Part shown: piece by piece, positions 25,660 to 34,716 of the stretch
How the letters are laid out: each line of letters opens with the position of its first letter
How positions within the stretch are numbered: the stretch's first letter is position 1
Origin: Paludibacteraceae bacterium
GTDB lineage: Bacteria; Bacteroidota; Bacteroidia; Bacteroidales; Paludibacteraceae
Direction: 5' to 3'
Assembly: GCA_024401535.1 (NCBI GenBank)
Contig: JAKSKX010000001.1
Span: 1 to 64,000 of the forward strand
Length of the DNA: 64,000 bases
Position numbers and translations under genes: made by a program
The notes under the pieces: model-generated
Told to the model about the DNA's origin: nothing
What the model saw: only the letters and a program-made list of their open reading frames with translations
Databases searched by the model: none

Positions 25660-26691
25660 ATGGCTAAAAGAAGTTTTTACATTAAGGATTCCGAACTTGA
25701 TGATTGTCAAGTTAAGGTAATTAATAAGAAGACAGACAGGTCTTATATTGTTAAGGGCTGTGCTGGTAGTGGCAAGTCTATCCTAGCTTTGTGGAAAGCA
25801 AAACAGATACAAGATGAGCAAAAGGGTACATATCTTTACATCGTGTTCACAAAGGCTCTTATGCAATACATGGCTGATGGTATTTCTCAGATAGGTATTT
25901 CAAAGCGTAATGTTGATTATCATTGGCATTGGCAGAAAGCAGGATGTCCAAGTGCAGATTATATTATTGTGGATGAAGCTCAGGATTTCTCAAAAGATGA
26001 TATTGAACTGTTTCGCTCTAAAGCAAGGAAAGCATTGTTGTTATACGGAGATTCAGCTCAACAGCTTTACTCATTTATAAAGGACAAGCAAACTGTTTCT
26101 ATGGAGGAAATTCAGTATTTTACTAAGTTTCCTGAAGAACAACTAGTGTTTAATCACCGATTGCCAAAGAAAATTGCTCGTCTTGCTCAGTATCTAAATT
26201 CTGAAAGTGATGAACTTGAAGAGCGATGTACAGAGGAGGGAACTGAAAAACCTAAAATAATCGAGTACGATTGTGTTTATGATCAGTATGATGCTATTAT
26301 TGATCTAATCCAAAATAAAAACATGGAGGATGTAGGTATTCTCTTTAGACACAATGACGAAGTAGAGGAAGCCTACGAATATTTCAAGGAGCATGGTATA
26401 GATGTTGAAGCTAAGTATGGTCAATTTATGGATTTGGATTTTTCTTCTGACAATCCCAAGATGATGACTTACCATAGTTCAAAAGGTCTTCAGTTTGAAC
26501 ATGTTTTTATTCCTGAATGTACAGTTGAAGACGATGATGATATGAATCCCTTGTATGTTGCAGTAACAAGGTCATATCGTTCATTGTACATCATGCATTC
26601 TGGCAATCTTTCTAGTTTTTTTGATGATGTAGATGATTCTCTATACGATGATAGTCTTACTAATACAGGTGGAAATATATTGACATTATAA
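25660..26691 (+). CDS. Compact UvrD/Rep-like SF1 helicase
   Basis: A 343-aa protein with a full set of superfamily 1A motifs: Walker A GCAGSGKS (33-40), Walker B/II DEAQD (105-109), III GDSAQQLYS (130-138), IV FNHR (164-167), V TYHSSKGLQFEHV (270-282) and VI YVAVTRSYRSL (299-309). It is about half the length of UvrD or Rep and lacks the large 1B/2B insertions. The ATG at 25660 is chosen over an upstream ATG at 25609, whose frame runs through the leader hairpin. The next gene starts 25 bp downstream. Short UvrD-like proteins paired with an unknown partner are frequent in phage-defence loci (e.g. GajB of Gabija); the link here is inference. Confidence 0.88.
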   Translation: MAKRSFYIKDSELDDCQVKVINKKTDRSYIVKGCAGSGKSILALWKAKQIQDEQKGTYLYIVFTKALMQYMADGISQIGISKRNVDYHWHWQKAGCPSADYIIVDEAQDFSKDDIELFRSKARKALLLYGDSAQQLYSFIKDKQTVSMEEIQYFTKFPEEQLVFNHRLPKKIARLAQYLNSESDELEERCTEEGTEKPKIIEYDCVYDQYDAIIDLIQNKNMEDVGILFRHNDEVEEAYEYFKEHGIDVEAKYGQFMDLDFSSDNPKMMTYHSSKGLQFEHVFIPECTVEDDDDMNPLYVAVTRSYRSLYIMHSGNLSSFFDDVDDSLYDDSLTNTGGNILTL

Positions 26692-26693
26692 AT

Positions 26694-26702
26694 TATATTT
26701 GC
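26694..26702 (+). promoter_or_regulatory. Possible internal promoter before the 793-aa gene
   Basis: TATATTTGC matches TAnnTTTGC, 14 bp before the ATG at 26717. It could give independent expression of the second gene with a very short leader. Confidence 0.45.
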
Positions 26703-26716
26703 TTAAATAGAAATTT

Positions 26717-29098
26717 ATGAGACTATACATACCAACTTGTACTCTGAATTTTAACAATATATTATCTTCAGAGTCAATTTCGCCCTTGGGATTCTATGCA
26801 AGGCGAGGGTTTGGAAACAAACGCTTCTATCCTGTTTGTGCGAACGATAATGAACAAGTTATTTTATTGTATAACAAGTATCCAAGGTTCAAAGTGGAAG
26901 AAAATGGCCTTGAAAACTATCCTATGGTCATTGAGATAGAAACTAATGATTATAAGGAAGGTTTCTTTGAAAAGGCGCAGGAATACGATGGTGTAGAAAT
27001 ATATCTATGTTATCATACCATAAATATAAACCCTTTCCATTGTCGTATTTATTTCAATAGTTATCAAGAACGTTATAGTGTGTTGTCTAAAGCGGAGCTA
27101 AGTCTTGAAAATAAGTTCTATAAGTTTTATGATGCTAACATTATTATTAAGCCTAATGAAAAGAAATCATGGAATGTTCCATTAGGTAAACAAAATAACG
27201 ATGAATTTGAATGGAATTCGTCATTCTCTGATTGCGAAATAAAGAATGGCTCTATTGATGTTAGAAGAGATATACTTCAAGACAGAATTAAGGGATTCAT
27301 TTATTGTTATTTAATTGGCGCAAATAATTCGGTAAGCAACGAAATTGGCAAATTGATGGCTTTGTCAAGAAAACTTCGTAATACACTTTCTGCTGTTGTC
27401 AGTTCTCCCAATAGAAGGCCTACACAAACACAAGACGATGCTATTTTGAATGGTATCAAAGAGTTTAATGAAATTTATTCTTCAATTGATGAGGATACTA
27501 TTTGGAATAAGAATTTATTGGAGACAAAGTTGTCAGCCATTCCTGTAGAAATTTCTGTAAAAGACGCAAAAAAAGTTTTGCAATTTTGTGGCGTTTTTGA
27601 CACATTTTGTAATAAACTTCCTTTGCGTAAGGTTTATGATGCTAACGATTTATGGAATTGTTTAGAATGTGCTTCACCAGAGGTATTTACTCGTGTCACA
27701 GATAGTATGAATAATGCTGTTCGTAGATTGGAAGTGAAAAGTAATGCCCAAAGAAAAAAGTTTGCAATTGAGTCGTTGTTGCAGGTTGACGATAACCTCT
27801 CGATAAAAATTTTGGATTCTTCGTACAATAATTCTTTCTACGAGAGTCTTATTATATCACAGTTTAAGGCTGAGTATAAATCAGTAATGGAAAATAATGG
27901 TGTGGAAGAATCTTTGGCGCAAGCATATAATGGTGGAAAGATTCTAAAGAATATGCTTAGGGATAAATGGGAATCAAATCCTGCATCTACATACATTGGG
28001 GCATTACTTAATCATTTTCAAAAGAATTCAGCTTTTGATTTATTTGTTATTGATAACGATGTGCTTTCATCATTCGCTGCATTTTGTCAAAAAGGTGATG
28101 ATATTGATCGTTTGAAAGAATATCTTGTGCAGGTAGGATTTTGCAATTACAAATTACCATATGGCATTTATGGCGCTACAAGAGGCTTTACCTCTCTACC
28201 TAAAACTTTTACTGACATTTTGATAAATGGCAACAAAGATTACTACAAGTCATTTGTAAGCAAAGTCTGGCTAATGCTCAATGGCGTTGAGATTAAAGAT
28301 GCTGTTTTGCCACAACTAAATACGAATGTTAGGGACTCTGAGAAAGTAGAAACTAAGGTTGTTGATCTTGCAGATACAGGTCGAAGCCCTAAAGTCTTTA
28401 TGGATATTTTTTCACTAATGCCACGTATTACTACAACCAAAGCATACAAATCTCTTGTTGCAGCTAAATTTGTGGAGGATGAAGGGACTTATACGCAAGA
28501 ACAGTTCAGAAGTAAAATATATTCGATTGTAGGGAAGGATGTATCAAAGACTAAGACTCTAGAAGAAAATATAGATAGGGCGATTGAACTTGAAGGCAAG
28601 AGACAGAATCGTGAAGAATTCTTGATTTCCCTTGATAATTTTTGGAAACCAACAGATACTGCGTATAAAAAGATTGAGAAACTGATTTCCGATATTTCAA
28701 GTTCTAATATGACTTCGCAGTTACAATGCAATAAAATTGTTATACAGAGTAGAGGAACTGAAGAAAATAAATTAAAACCAATAAATCCAACTTCATCAAA
28801 ATTCGTTGAGGACAAAAATGTTAGTAATTTTATTCTTTCAAGAAATTATCTGCCTATGCAAATGCGAGAAATTCTTTTTAAGAAAGTAGGTAGTTTTCAA
28901 AAGACTTACGCACCAGGGGGGAAAAATTATAATTCTTTAAATTGCCCTATAGATAATGAGTCAACTATTAGTCATTTTAAGAATTGGTGTTTTTGTGTAA
29001 AAGGGAAATTTCCTCCTATCGTAGAAGGAATTCCCCAAAATAGACAGTGTTTTGAACAGTTGGTGCAAGATTTATTAAATCGTTATGTAGATAAATAA
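26717..29098 (+). CDS. Unrecognised 793-aa protein, partner of the UvrD-like helicase
   Basis: No family is recognised. It has no signal peptide or membrane segment, so it is probably cytosolic. The N-terminus (MRLYIPTCTLNFNNILSSES, then FYARRGFGNKRF at 26-37) looks well structured. Residues about 1-180 are mixed alpha/beta; the remainder appears mainly helical, with charged stretches such as EENIDRAIELEGKRQNREE. A Cys-containing C-terminus (HFKNWCFCVKGKFPP) follows. The gene is AT-rich like its helicase neighbour and unlike nifJ downstream. It lies between the helicase gene and a terminator shared with the convergent peroxidase gene. Plausible roles are effector or sensor of a two-gene defence system; this is inferred from context only. 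Confidence 0.8.
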   Translation: MRLYIPTCTLNFNNILSSESISPLGFYARRGFGNKRFYPVCANDNEQVILLYNKYPRFKVEENGLENYPMVIEIETNDYKEGFFEKAQEYDGVEIYLCYHTININPFHCRIYFNSYQERYSVLSKAELSLENKFYKFYDANIIIKPNEKKSWNVPLGKQNNDEFEWNSSFSDCEIKNGSIDVRRDILQDRIKGFIYCYLIGANNSVSNEIGKLMALSRKLRNTLSAVVSSPNRRPTQTQDDAILNGIKEFNEIYSSIDEDTIWNKNLLETKLSAIPVEISVKDAKKVLQFCGVFDTFCNKLPLRKVYDANDLWNCLECASPEVFTRVTDSMNNAVRRLEVKSNAQRKKFAIESLLQVDDNLSIKILDSSYNNSFYESLIISQFKAEYKSVMENNGVEESLAQAYNGGKILKNMLRDKWESNPASTYIGALLNHFQKNSAFDLFVIDNDVLSSFAAFCQKGDDIDRLKEYLVQVGFCNYKLPYGIYGATRGFTSLPKTFTDILINGNKDYYKSFVSKVWLMLNGVEIKDAVLPQLNTNVRDSEKVETKVVDLADTGRSPKVFMDIFSLMPRITTTKAYKSLVAAKFVEDEGTYTQEQFRSKIYSIVGKDVSKTKTLEENIDRAIELEGKRQNREEFLISLDNFWKPTDTAYKKIEKLISDISSSNMTSQLQCNKIVIQSRGTEENKLKPINPTSSKFVEDKNVSNFILSRNYLPMQMREILFKKVGSFQKTYAPGGKNYNSLNCPIDNESTISHFKNWCFCVKGKFPPIVEGIPQNRQCFEQLVQDLLNRYVDK

Positions 29099-29131
29099 AA
29101 CTATTTTTGCAGTTTCATATAACACACATAA

Positions 29132-29163
29132 AAGAGGGTATATCAATTTTGATATGCCCTCTT
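29132..29163. terminator. Strong bidirectional terminator
   Basis: A 15-bp stem with one G-U pair (29132-29146 with 29149-29163) and a very short loop, between convergent genes. Confidence 0.8.
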
Positions 29164-29180
29164 AATCTTGTGCTAATTAA

Positions 29181-29738
29181 TTACTTAAGTAGTTCCTTTA
29201 TGGCTGGTTCCAGCACATCTTGGTTCGCTGTAGGTTCGAAGCGGCTGACTACGTTGCCTTCCTTGTCAATCAGGAATTTTGTGAAGTTCCAGCGGATGTC
29301 GTTGTCCTGCTTGTGATTCTTGTTCACCTTCTCCATGAGCATGACGACAAGACTCATGAAAGGGTGTTTCTTGTCGAATCTCTTGATTTCTCCGTACTCT
29401 TTTAGCCACGAGTATAGGGGTAGGGCATTCTCTCCGTTGACATCTATCTTCTTGAAGCGAGGAAACTTTGTGCTGTAGCGAAGAGTGCAGAAGTCATGAA
29501 TCTCGTCATCCGTTCCAGGAGCCTGAGATCCAAACTGGTTGCAAGGGAAGTCCAGAACTTCGAACCCTTCCTTTGCATACTTGTCGTAAAGTGCCTCTAG
29601 TTCGTCGTATTGGGGTGTGAATCCGCAACCCGTTGCAGTGTTGACAATAAGCAGAACCTTTCCCTTGTACTGAGACAAGGAAACGTCATTGCCCTTGTTG
29701 TCCTTTACAGTGAAGTCATAAATGCTTTTTAGTTCCAT
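29181..29738 (-). CDS. Glutathione peroxidase family (Cys-type thiol peroxidase)
   Basis: A 185-aa thioredoxin-fold peroxidase. The peroxidatic Cys is in NTATGCGFTPQY (about residue 38); the Gln and second Cys are in DFPCNQFGSQ; the Trp/Asn are in RWNFTKFLID. It has Cys instead of selenocysteine. An extra segment (about 115-142, KEYGEIKRFDKKHPF) lengthens it relative to minimal bacterial forms. It reduces hydroperoxides in the cytosol, probably with thioredoxin as donor. Single-gene unit. Confidence 0.93.
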   Translation of the reverse strand: MELKSIYDFTVKDNKGNDVSLSQYKGKVLLIVNTATGCGFTPQYDELEALYDKYAKEGFEVLDFPCNQFGSQAPGTDDEIHDFCTLRYSTKFPRFKKIDVNGENALPLYSWLKEYGEIKRFDKKHPFMSLVVMLMEKVNKNHKQDNDIRWNFTKFLIDKEGNVVSRFEPTANQDVLEPAIKELLK

Positions 29739-29926
29739 AATCTTGGGAATTTATACCTTATTTTATATATACATAGACATTTGTCATTGGAAAATATTTT
29801 ATCCGGTTATGGAAAAAGATGTCAAATTATATTTTTCTTTTGTTATAGATGTGTGTTCAGAGAACCTATCTGTAAAATGTTTTGAAAAAAATATATAAAT
29901 TATCACTAATCAATCGTATTTTTTAT

Positions 29927-29935
29927 TACCTTTGC
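29927..29935 (+). promoter_or_regulatory. -7 element of nifJ
   Basis: TACCTTTGC matches TAnnTTTGC exactly, 45 bp before the ATG at 29981. Confidence 0.75.
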
Positions 29936-29980
29936 TCCGATAAAAGTGATTAAAAGAAATTATTTCACATAAATAAAATT

Positions 29981-32900
29981 ATGGCTAAAGAAAAAAAATT
30001 CATCACTTGTGATGGTAATCAGGCCGCTGCTCACATCTCTTACATGTTCAGTGAGTGCGCTTGTATCTACCCAATCACTCCTTCATCTACTATGGCAGAG
30101 TACGTAGATGAGTGGGCTGCAGCAGGTAGAAAGAACATTTTCGGTGAGACTGTTTCGGTTACAGAGATGCAGTCAGAGGCTGGTGCTGCAGGTGCAGTAC
30201 ACGGAGCAATCCAGGCAGGTGCATTGACATCTACTTACACAGCTTCTCAGGGACTTCTTCTTATGATCCCTAACATGTACAAGATTGCTGCAGAGAAGAT
30301 GCCAGCAGTTTTCCATGTTTCAGCTCGTACAATCGCTTCTCATACACTTTGTATCTTCGGTGACCACCAGGATGTTTACGCTTGTCGTCAGACTGGTTTC
30401 GCTATGCTTGCTGAGGGTTCAGTTCAGGAGGTGATGGATCTTGCAGGTGTTGCTCACCTTTCAACAATCAAGAGCCAGGTTCCATTCCTTAACTTCTTCG
30501 ACGGTTTCCGTACATCACACGAGATCCAGAAGATCGAGATGCTAGAGAATGACGATCTTGCTCCACTTATCGATCAGGAGAAGCTTGCTGAGTTCCGTCA
30601 GCGTGCTCTTTCGCCACTTCACCCAGTAATGCGTGGTATGGCTGAGAATCCAGATACATTCTTTACTCACCGTGAGTCTTGCAACACAATGTACAACAAT
30701 GTGCCTGCAATCGTAGAGAACTACATGAAGGAGATCTCTAAGATCACTGGTCGTGAGTACAACCTATTCGACTACTACGGAGCTAAGGACGCTGAGTACG
30801 TTATCGTAGCTATGGGTTCTGTAACAGAGTGTATCCGCGAGACTATCGACTACCTAACTAAGCAGGGTAAGAAGGTTGGTCTTGTTGCTGTTCACTTGTT
30901 CCGTCCATTCTCAACTAAGCACTTGCTTGCTGCTGTTCCTTCAACTTGTAAGGTACTTACAGTTCTTGATAGAACTAAGGAGCCAGGTGCTAACGGTGAT
31001 CCTCTATATCTTGACGTTTGCGAGTCTTACAACGGTGTTAAGAACGCTCCTAAGATTATCGCTGGTCGTTACGGTCTTGGATCAAACGACACAACTCCAG
31101 CTCAGATGATCTCTGTTTACGAGAACGCTGCAATGAACGAGCCTAAGCACCACTTCACAGTTGGTATCGTTGATGACGTTACTTTCACTTCACTTCCTAA
31201 GAAGGAGGAGATCGCTGTTTCTGGTGAGGGTATGTTCGAGGCTAAGTTCTTCGGTCTAGGTGCAGATGGTACTGTAGGTGCAAACAAGAACTCAATCAAG
31301 ATCATCGGTGACAACACTAACAAGTATTGTCAGGCTTACTTCTCTTACGACTCTAAGAAGTCAGGAGGTTTCACTTGTTCACACCTTCGTTTCGGTGACA
31401 ACCAGATTCGTTCTACATATTTGGTAACTACTCCTAACTTCGTAGCTTGCCACGTTCAGGCTTACTTGAAGATGTACGATGTAACTCGTGGTCTTCGTAA
31501 GAACGGTACATTCCTATTGAACACAATTTGGGATGGCGAGGAGTTGGTTAAGAACCTTCCTAACAAGGTAAAGAGATATTTCGCTCAGAACAATATCACA
31601 GTTTACTATATCAACGCTACTAAGATCGCTCAGGAGATTGGTCTAGGCAACAGAACTAACACAGTTCTTCAGTCTGCATTCTTCCGTATCACAGGCGTTA
31701 TCCCTACAGAGCTTGCTGTTGAGCAGATGAAGAAGTTCATCGTTAAGTCATTCGGTAAGAAGGGTGAGGATGTTGTAAACAAGAACTATGCTGCAGTTGA
31801 TCGCGGTGGTGAGTACAAGCAGTTGACAGTAGATCCTTCATGGGCTAATCTTGCTGACGACAAGGCTGAGGCTAACAACGATCCAGCATTCATCAACAAT
31901 GTAGTTCGCACAATCAACGCACAGAACGGAGACCTTCTTCCAGTTTCTGCATTCAAGGGTATTGAGTGTGGTGAGTGGCCTGCAGGTACTGCTGCTTACG
32001 AGAAGCGTGGAGTATCAACATTCGTTCCAGTTTGGAACGCTGCTGACTGTGTTGAGTGTAACAACTGTGCATATGTATGTCCTCACTCATGTATCCGTCC
32101 AATCGTTATGGATGCTGACGAGGTTAAGGGCATCAACGGTGACGTTCGCGAGATGAAGGCACCTGCTGCTTTGAAGGGTATGAACTTCAGAATCCAGGTA
32201 GGTGTTATGGACTGTCTAGGTTGTGGTAACTGTGTTGACGTATGTCTTGGTAACAACGACGAGAAGGGCAAGAACGCTCTTAAGATGGTTCCATTCGATC
32301 CAAGTTCAGCTGCTACAGCTACTGAGGCTGCTAACTGGAACTACGCAGTTAAGAATGTTAAGTCAAAGCAGAACCTAGTTGATATCACTGCTAACGTTAA
32401 GAACAGCCAGTTGGCAACTCCATTGTTCGAGTTCTCAGGTGCTTGTTCAGGTTGTGGTGAGACTCCATACGTTAAGTTGCTTTCTCAGTTGTTCGGTGAG
32501 CGCGAGATCGTAGCTAACGCAACAGGATGTTCTTCAATCTACTCTGGTTCAATTCCTTCAACTCCTTACACAACTAACGAGAAGGGCCAGGGTCCAGCTT
32601 GGGCTAACTCTTTGTTCGAGGACTTCTGTGAGTTCGGTCTAGGAATGGAGCTTGCTAACGAGAAGATGAGAAAGAGAATCGAGGCTGTAATGAACGAGGC
32701 TATCGCAGCTGACTGCACTCCAGCAGAGGCTAAGGAGTTGTTCAAGGCTTGGATTGAGAATAAGGACGACGCTGCTAAGTCTTCTGAGATTTGCGACAAG
32801 TTGTTCCCTATGATTGACGCTGCTAAGGATAAGTGCAACCACTGCAAGCAGTTGTCAGAGCTTAAGGGTTACATGATCAAGAGAAGCCAGTGGATCATCG

Positions 32901-33538
32901 GTGGTGACGGTGCTTCATACGATATCGGTTACGGTGGTCTTGACCACGTTATCGCATCTGGTAAGAATGTAAACATCCTAGTTCTTGATACTGAGGTTTA
33001 CTCTAACACAGGTGGTCAGTCATCTAAGGCTACTCCTCTTGGTGCAATCGCTAAGTTCGCTGCATCTGGTAAGAGAGTTCGCAAGAAAGACCTTGGTATG
33101 ATCGCAACTACTTACGGTTATGTTTACGTTGCTCAGATCGCTATGGGTGCTAACCCTGCTCAGTGCTTGAAGGCATTGAAGGAGGCTGAGGCATACGACG
33201 GTCCATCTCTAGTTATCGCTTACGCTCCATGTATCAACCACGGTTTGAAGGCTGGTATGGGTAAGGCACAGGCTGAGGAGAAGAAGGCTGTTGAGTGCGG
33301 TTACTGGCATCTATGGAGATTCAACCCAGCTCTAGAGGCAGAGGGTAAGAATCCATTTACTCTTGATTCTAAGGAGCCTGACTACACTAAGTTCCAGGAT
33401 TTCTTGAAGGGTGAGAACCGTTACGCTTCTGTAATGAAGATGTACCCTGCTGAGGCTCAGGAGTTGTTCAACGCTAGCGAGGAAATGGCTAAGAAGCGTT
33501 ACCAGAGCTACGTTCGTATGAGCAAGATGGAGTATTAA
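29981..33538 (+). CDS. nifJ: Pyruvate:ferredoxin (flavodoxin) oxidoreductase
   Basis: A 1185-aa single-chain PFOR. It converts pyruvate and CoA to acetyl-CoA and CO2 and passes electrons to ferredoxin, a central step of anaerobic energy metabolism. Domain order: pyrimidine-binding domain (begins ITCDGNQAAAHISYMFSECA), domain II, gamma domain (FFGLGADGTVGANKNSIKII), 2[4Fe-4S] ferredoxin domain (DCVECNNCAYVCPHSC and DCLGCGNCVDVCLGN), and a TPP domain with GCGETPY and GGDGASYDIGYGGLDHV. Length is typical. Codon use is strongly biased and differs from neighbours, consistent with very high expression. It has its own promoter and terminator. Confidence 0.97.
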   Translation: MAKEKKFITCDGNQAAAHISYMFSECACIYPITPSSTMAEYVDEWAAAGRKNIFGETVSVTEMQSEAGAAGAVHGAIQAGALTSTYTASQGLLLMIPNMYKIAAEKMPAVFHVSARTIASHTLCIFGDHQDVYACRQTGFAMLAEGSVQEVMDLAGVAHLSTIKSQVPFLNFFDGFRTSHEIQKIEMLENDDLAPLIDQEKLAEFRQRALSPLHPVMRGMAENPDTFFTHRESCNTMYNNVPAIVENYMKEISKITGREYNLFDYYGAKDAEYVIVAMGSVTECIRETIDYLTKQGKKVGLVAVHLFRPFSTKHLLAAVPSTCKVLTVLDRTKEPGANGDPLYLDVCESYNGVKNAPKIIAGRYGLGSNDTTPAQMISVYENAAMNEPKHHFTVGIVDDVTFTSLPKKEEIAVSGEGMFEAKFFGLGADGTVGANKNSIKIIGDNTNKYCQAYFSYDSKKSGGFTCSHLRFGDNQIRSTYLVTTPNFVACHVQAYLKMYDVTRGLRKNGTFLLNTIWDGEELVKNLPNKVKRYFAQNNITVYYINATKIAQEIGLGNRTNTVLQSAFFRITGVIPTELAVEQMKKFIVKSFGKKGEDVVNKNYAAVDRGGEYKQLTVDPSWANLADDKAEANNDPAFINNVVRTINAQNGDLLPVSAFKGIECGEWPAGTAAYEKRGVSTFVPVWNAADCVECNNCAYVCPHSCIRPIVMDADEVKGINGDVREMKAPAALKGMNFRIQVGVMDCLGCGNCVDVCLGNNDEKGKNALKMVPFDPSSAATATEAANWNYAVKNVKSKQNLVDITANVKNSQLATPLFEFSGACSGCGETPYVKLLSQLFGEREIVANATGCSSIYSGSIPSTPYTTNEKGQGPAWANSLFEDFCEFGLGMELANEKMRKRIEAVMNEAIAADCTPAEAKELFKAWIENKDDAAKSSEICDKLFPMIDAAKDKCNHCKQLSELKGYMIKRSQWIIGGDGASYDIGYGGLDHVIASGKNVNILVLDTEVYSNTGGQSSKATPLGAIAKFAASGKRVRKKDLGMIATTYGYVYVAQIAMGANPAQCLKALKEAEAYDGPSLVIAYAPCINHGLKAGMGKAQAEEKKAVECGYWHLWRFNPALEAEGKNPFTLDSKEPDYTKFQDFLKGENRYASVMKMYPAEAQELFNASEEMAKKRYQSYVRMSKMEY

Positions 33539-33566
33539 TAGATACTTCATTCAGATATGAAAAAAG

Positions 33567-33597
33567 ACGGAGGAGAGAAATCTTCTCCGTTTTTTTT
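33567..33597 (+). terminator. nifJ terminator
   Basis: A 10-bp stem with one G-U pair, a GAAA tetraloop and eight consecutive T. Confidence 0.85.
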
Positions 33598-33627
33598 GTC
33601 CTTGAAAGTAAAATATTGGTCTTAAAA

Positions 33628-33660
33628 TTTGCGTTGTTAATGGTAAAATAATAACTTTGC
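33628..33660 (+). promoter_or_regulatory. Full promoter of the frameshifted lipoprotein gene
   Basis: TTTG at 33628-33631, a 20-bp spacer and TAACTTTGC at 33652-33660. Confidence 0.75.
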
Positions 33661-33732
33661 ACCGAAAATTTGATAACGCTTGTTAAAGTTGTTGAGACGT
33701 ATATTATAAATCAAATAATTTATTTTCTAATA

Positions 33733-34576
33733 ATGGCTATTAAAAGACTTATGGGAGGTAAACTCCTTTGCATTATGGCAGCATTCGCGGGAGCCTTGAC
33801 ACTTGGTTCTTGTAAGGATGACGACGATGACGTGAAACCAGCTCCAGCTCCAGAGCCTGAGGTTATTGACACAGTTCCATTTATCCCAGCAGAGAATTAT
33901 TTCGCTATCAACGGTGACTCGTTGTTATCTGGTGACACAATCAAGGCTAATACATTGCTTAACAAGGGTGCTAACTCAAGATTCCCTTACTTTTGATGTC
34001 GTGCTTCGTAACGAGACTGTTATTGATTCGTCTTCTCTTTCATTCAGTTTTTCTAATGACTACTTGGGTAAGGTGAATGTTCAGGGAGTAGCTAAGTTTG
34101 TCAGCGATTCCTCTTACACAGTAAAGTTCCCTGCAATAGAAGGTAACTACACATTTAGTGTTAATGGTATTGACAAACAGTTCAAGGTTGTAGGAACAGG
34201 AAAGGAACTATCTAAGTCTGCTAGAGCTCTTTCTAATATGTTTACAATGAAGTATAGCAAAGATGTTGATACTAACTTGGGAATAAAATTTGTTCCTTAT
34301 AATGTAGCTGAGGATGCTGGTGCGCGCTTTACATCAGCAGCAGGAAGTTTTATAGCTATATCAGCTGAAGATTATGATTCATTTGTCAATACAACTTCAT
34401 TAGGTACAATCACAGATTTCATTGAGGATGCAACACTTACAGAAGGAAAACTAATGCTAAAGAATGTTGAGTATTTCATCTATTCTAATGGTGGGAAGAA
34501 CTATGTAGTAAAAATTATTGATTTTGCTGGTTCTAATGTAGATACTACTGATTTAACTATGGTAGTAACTTACTAA
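33733..34576 (+). pseudogene. Frameshifted lipoprotein gene next to the cytolysin-like gene
   Basis: The ATG at 33733 opens a lipoprotein with lipobox LGSC followed by Asp/Glu- and Pro-rich residues. This frame stops at 33996 (SRFPYF). An overlapping frame one base further on continues without a break to 34576 (TQDSLTFDVVLRNETV onwards, beta-rich, ending TDLTMVVTY). Joining them near 33975 needs a one-base skip (+1) or removal of one base, and gives about 280 aa. The crossover sequence has no homopolymer. Promoter and terminator are intact, so the break may be a recent mutation, a base-call error or an unusual recoding event. No family recognised. Confidence 0.75.
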
Positions 34577-34596
34577 TAATCACAATAGATTCTTAT

Positions 34597-34628
34597 AAAG
34601 CTCGACACTTTTGTGTCGAGCTTTTTTT
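34597..34628 (+). terminator. Strong terminator between the two lipoprotein genes
   Basis: A perfect 12-bp stem (34597-34608 with 34613-34624), a TTTT loop and seven T. Confidence 0.9.
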
Positions 34629-34682
34629 GTGTGTAAAGATGGAATAATTCAGTAAAAGTTTTTTTTTTTTATACATTATTTG

Positions 34683-34691
34683 TATATTTGC
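34683..34691 (+). promoter_or_regulatory. -7 element of the cytolysin-like gene
   Basis: TATATTTGC, an exact TAnnTTTGC match, 25 bp before the ATG at 34717. Confidence 0.75.
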
Positions 34692-34716
34692 ACTGAATTT
34701 TAAATAATATAGCAAT

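Noticed and set aside
29181..29738. Selenocysteine glutathione peroxidase
   Set aside because: The active-site codon is a Cys codon, not an in-frame stop, and no SECIS-like need arises.
33866..33990. Independent gene starting at 33866 for the downstream lipoprotein fragment
   Set aside because: The first 40 residues of that frame (MTQFHLSQQRIISLSTV...) read as an out-of-frame shadow of the lipoprotein, and no promoter precedes it.
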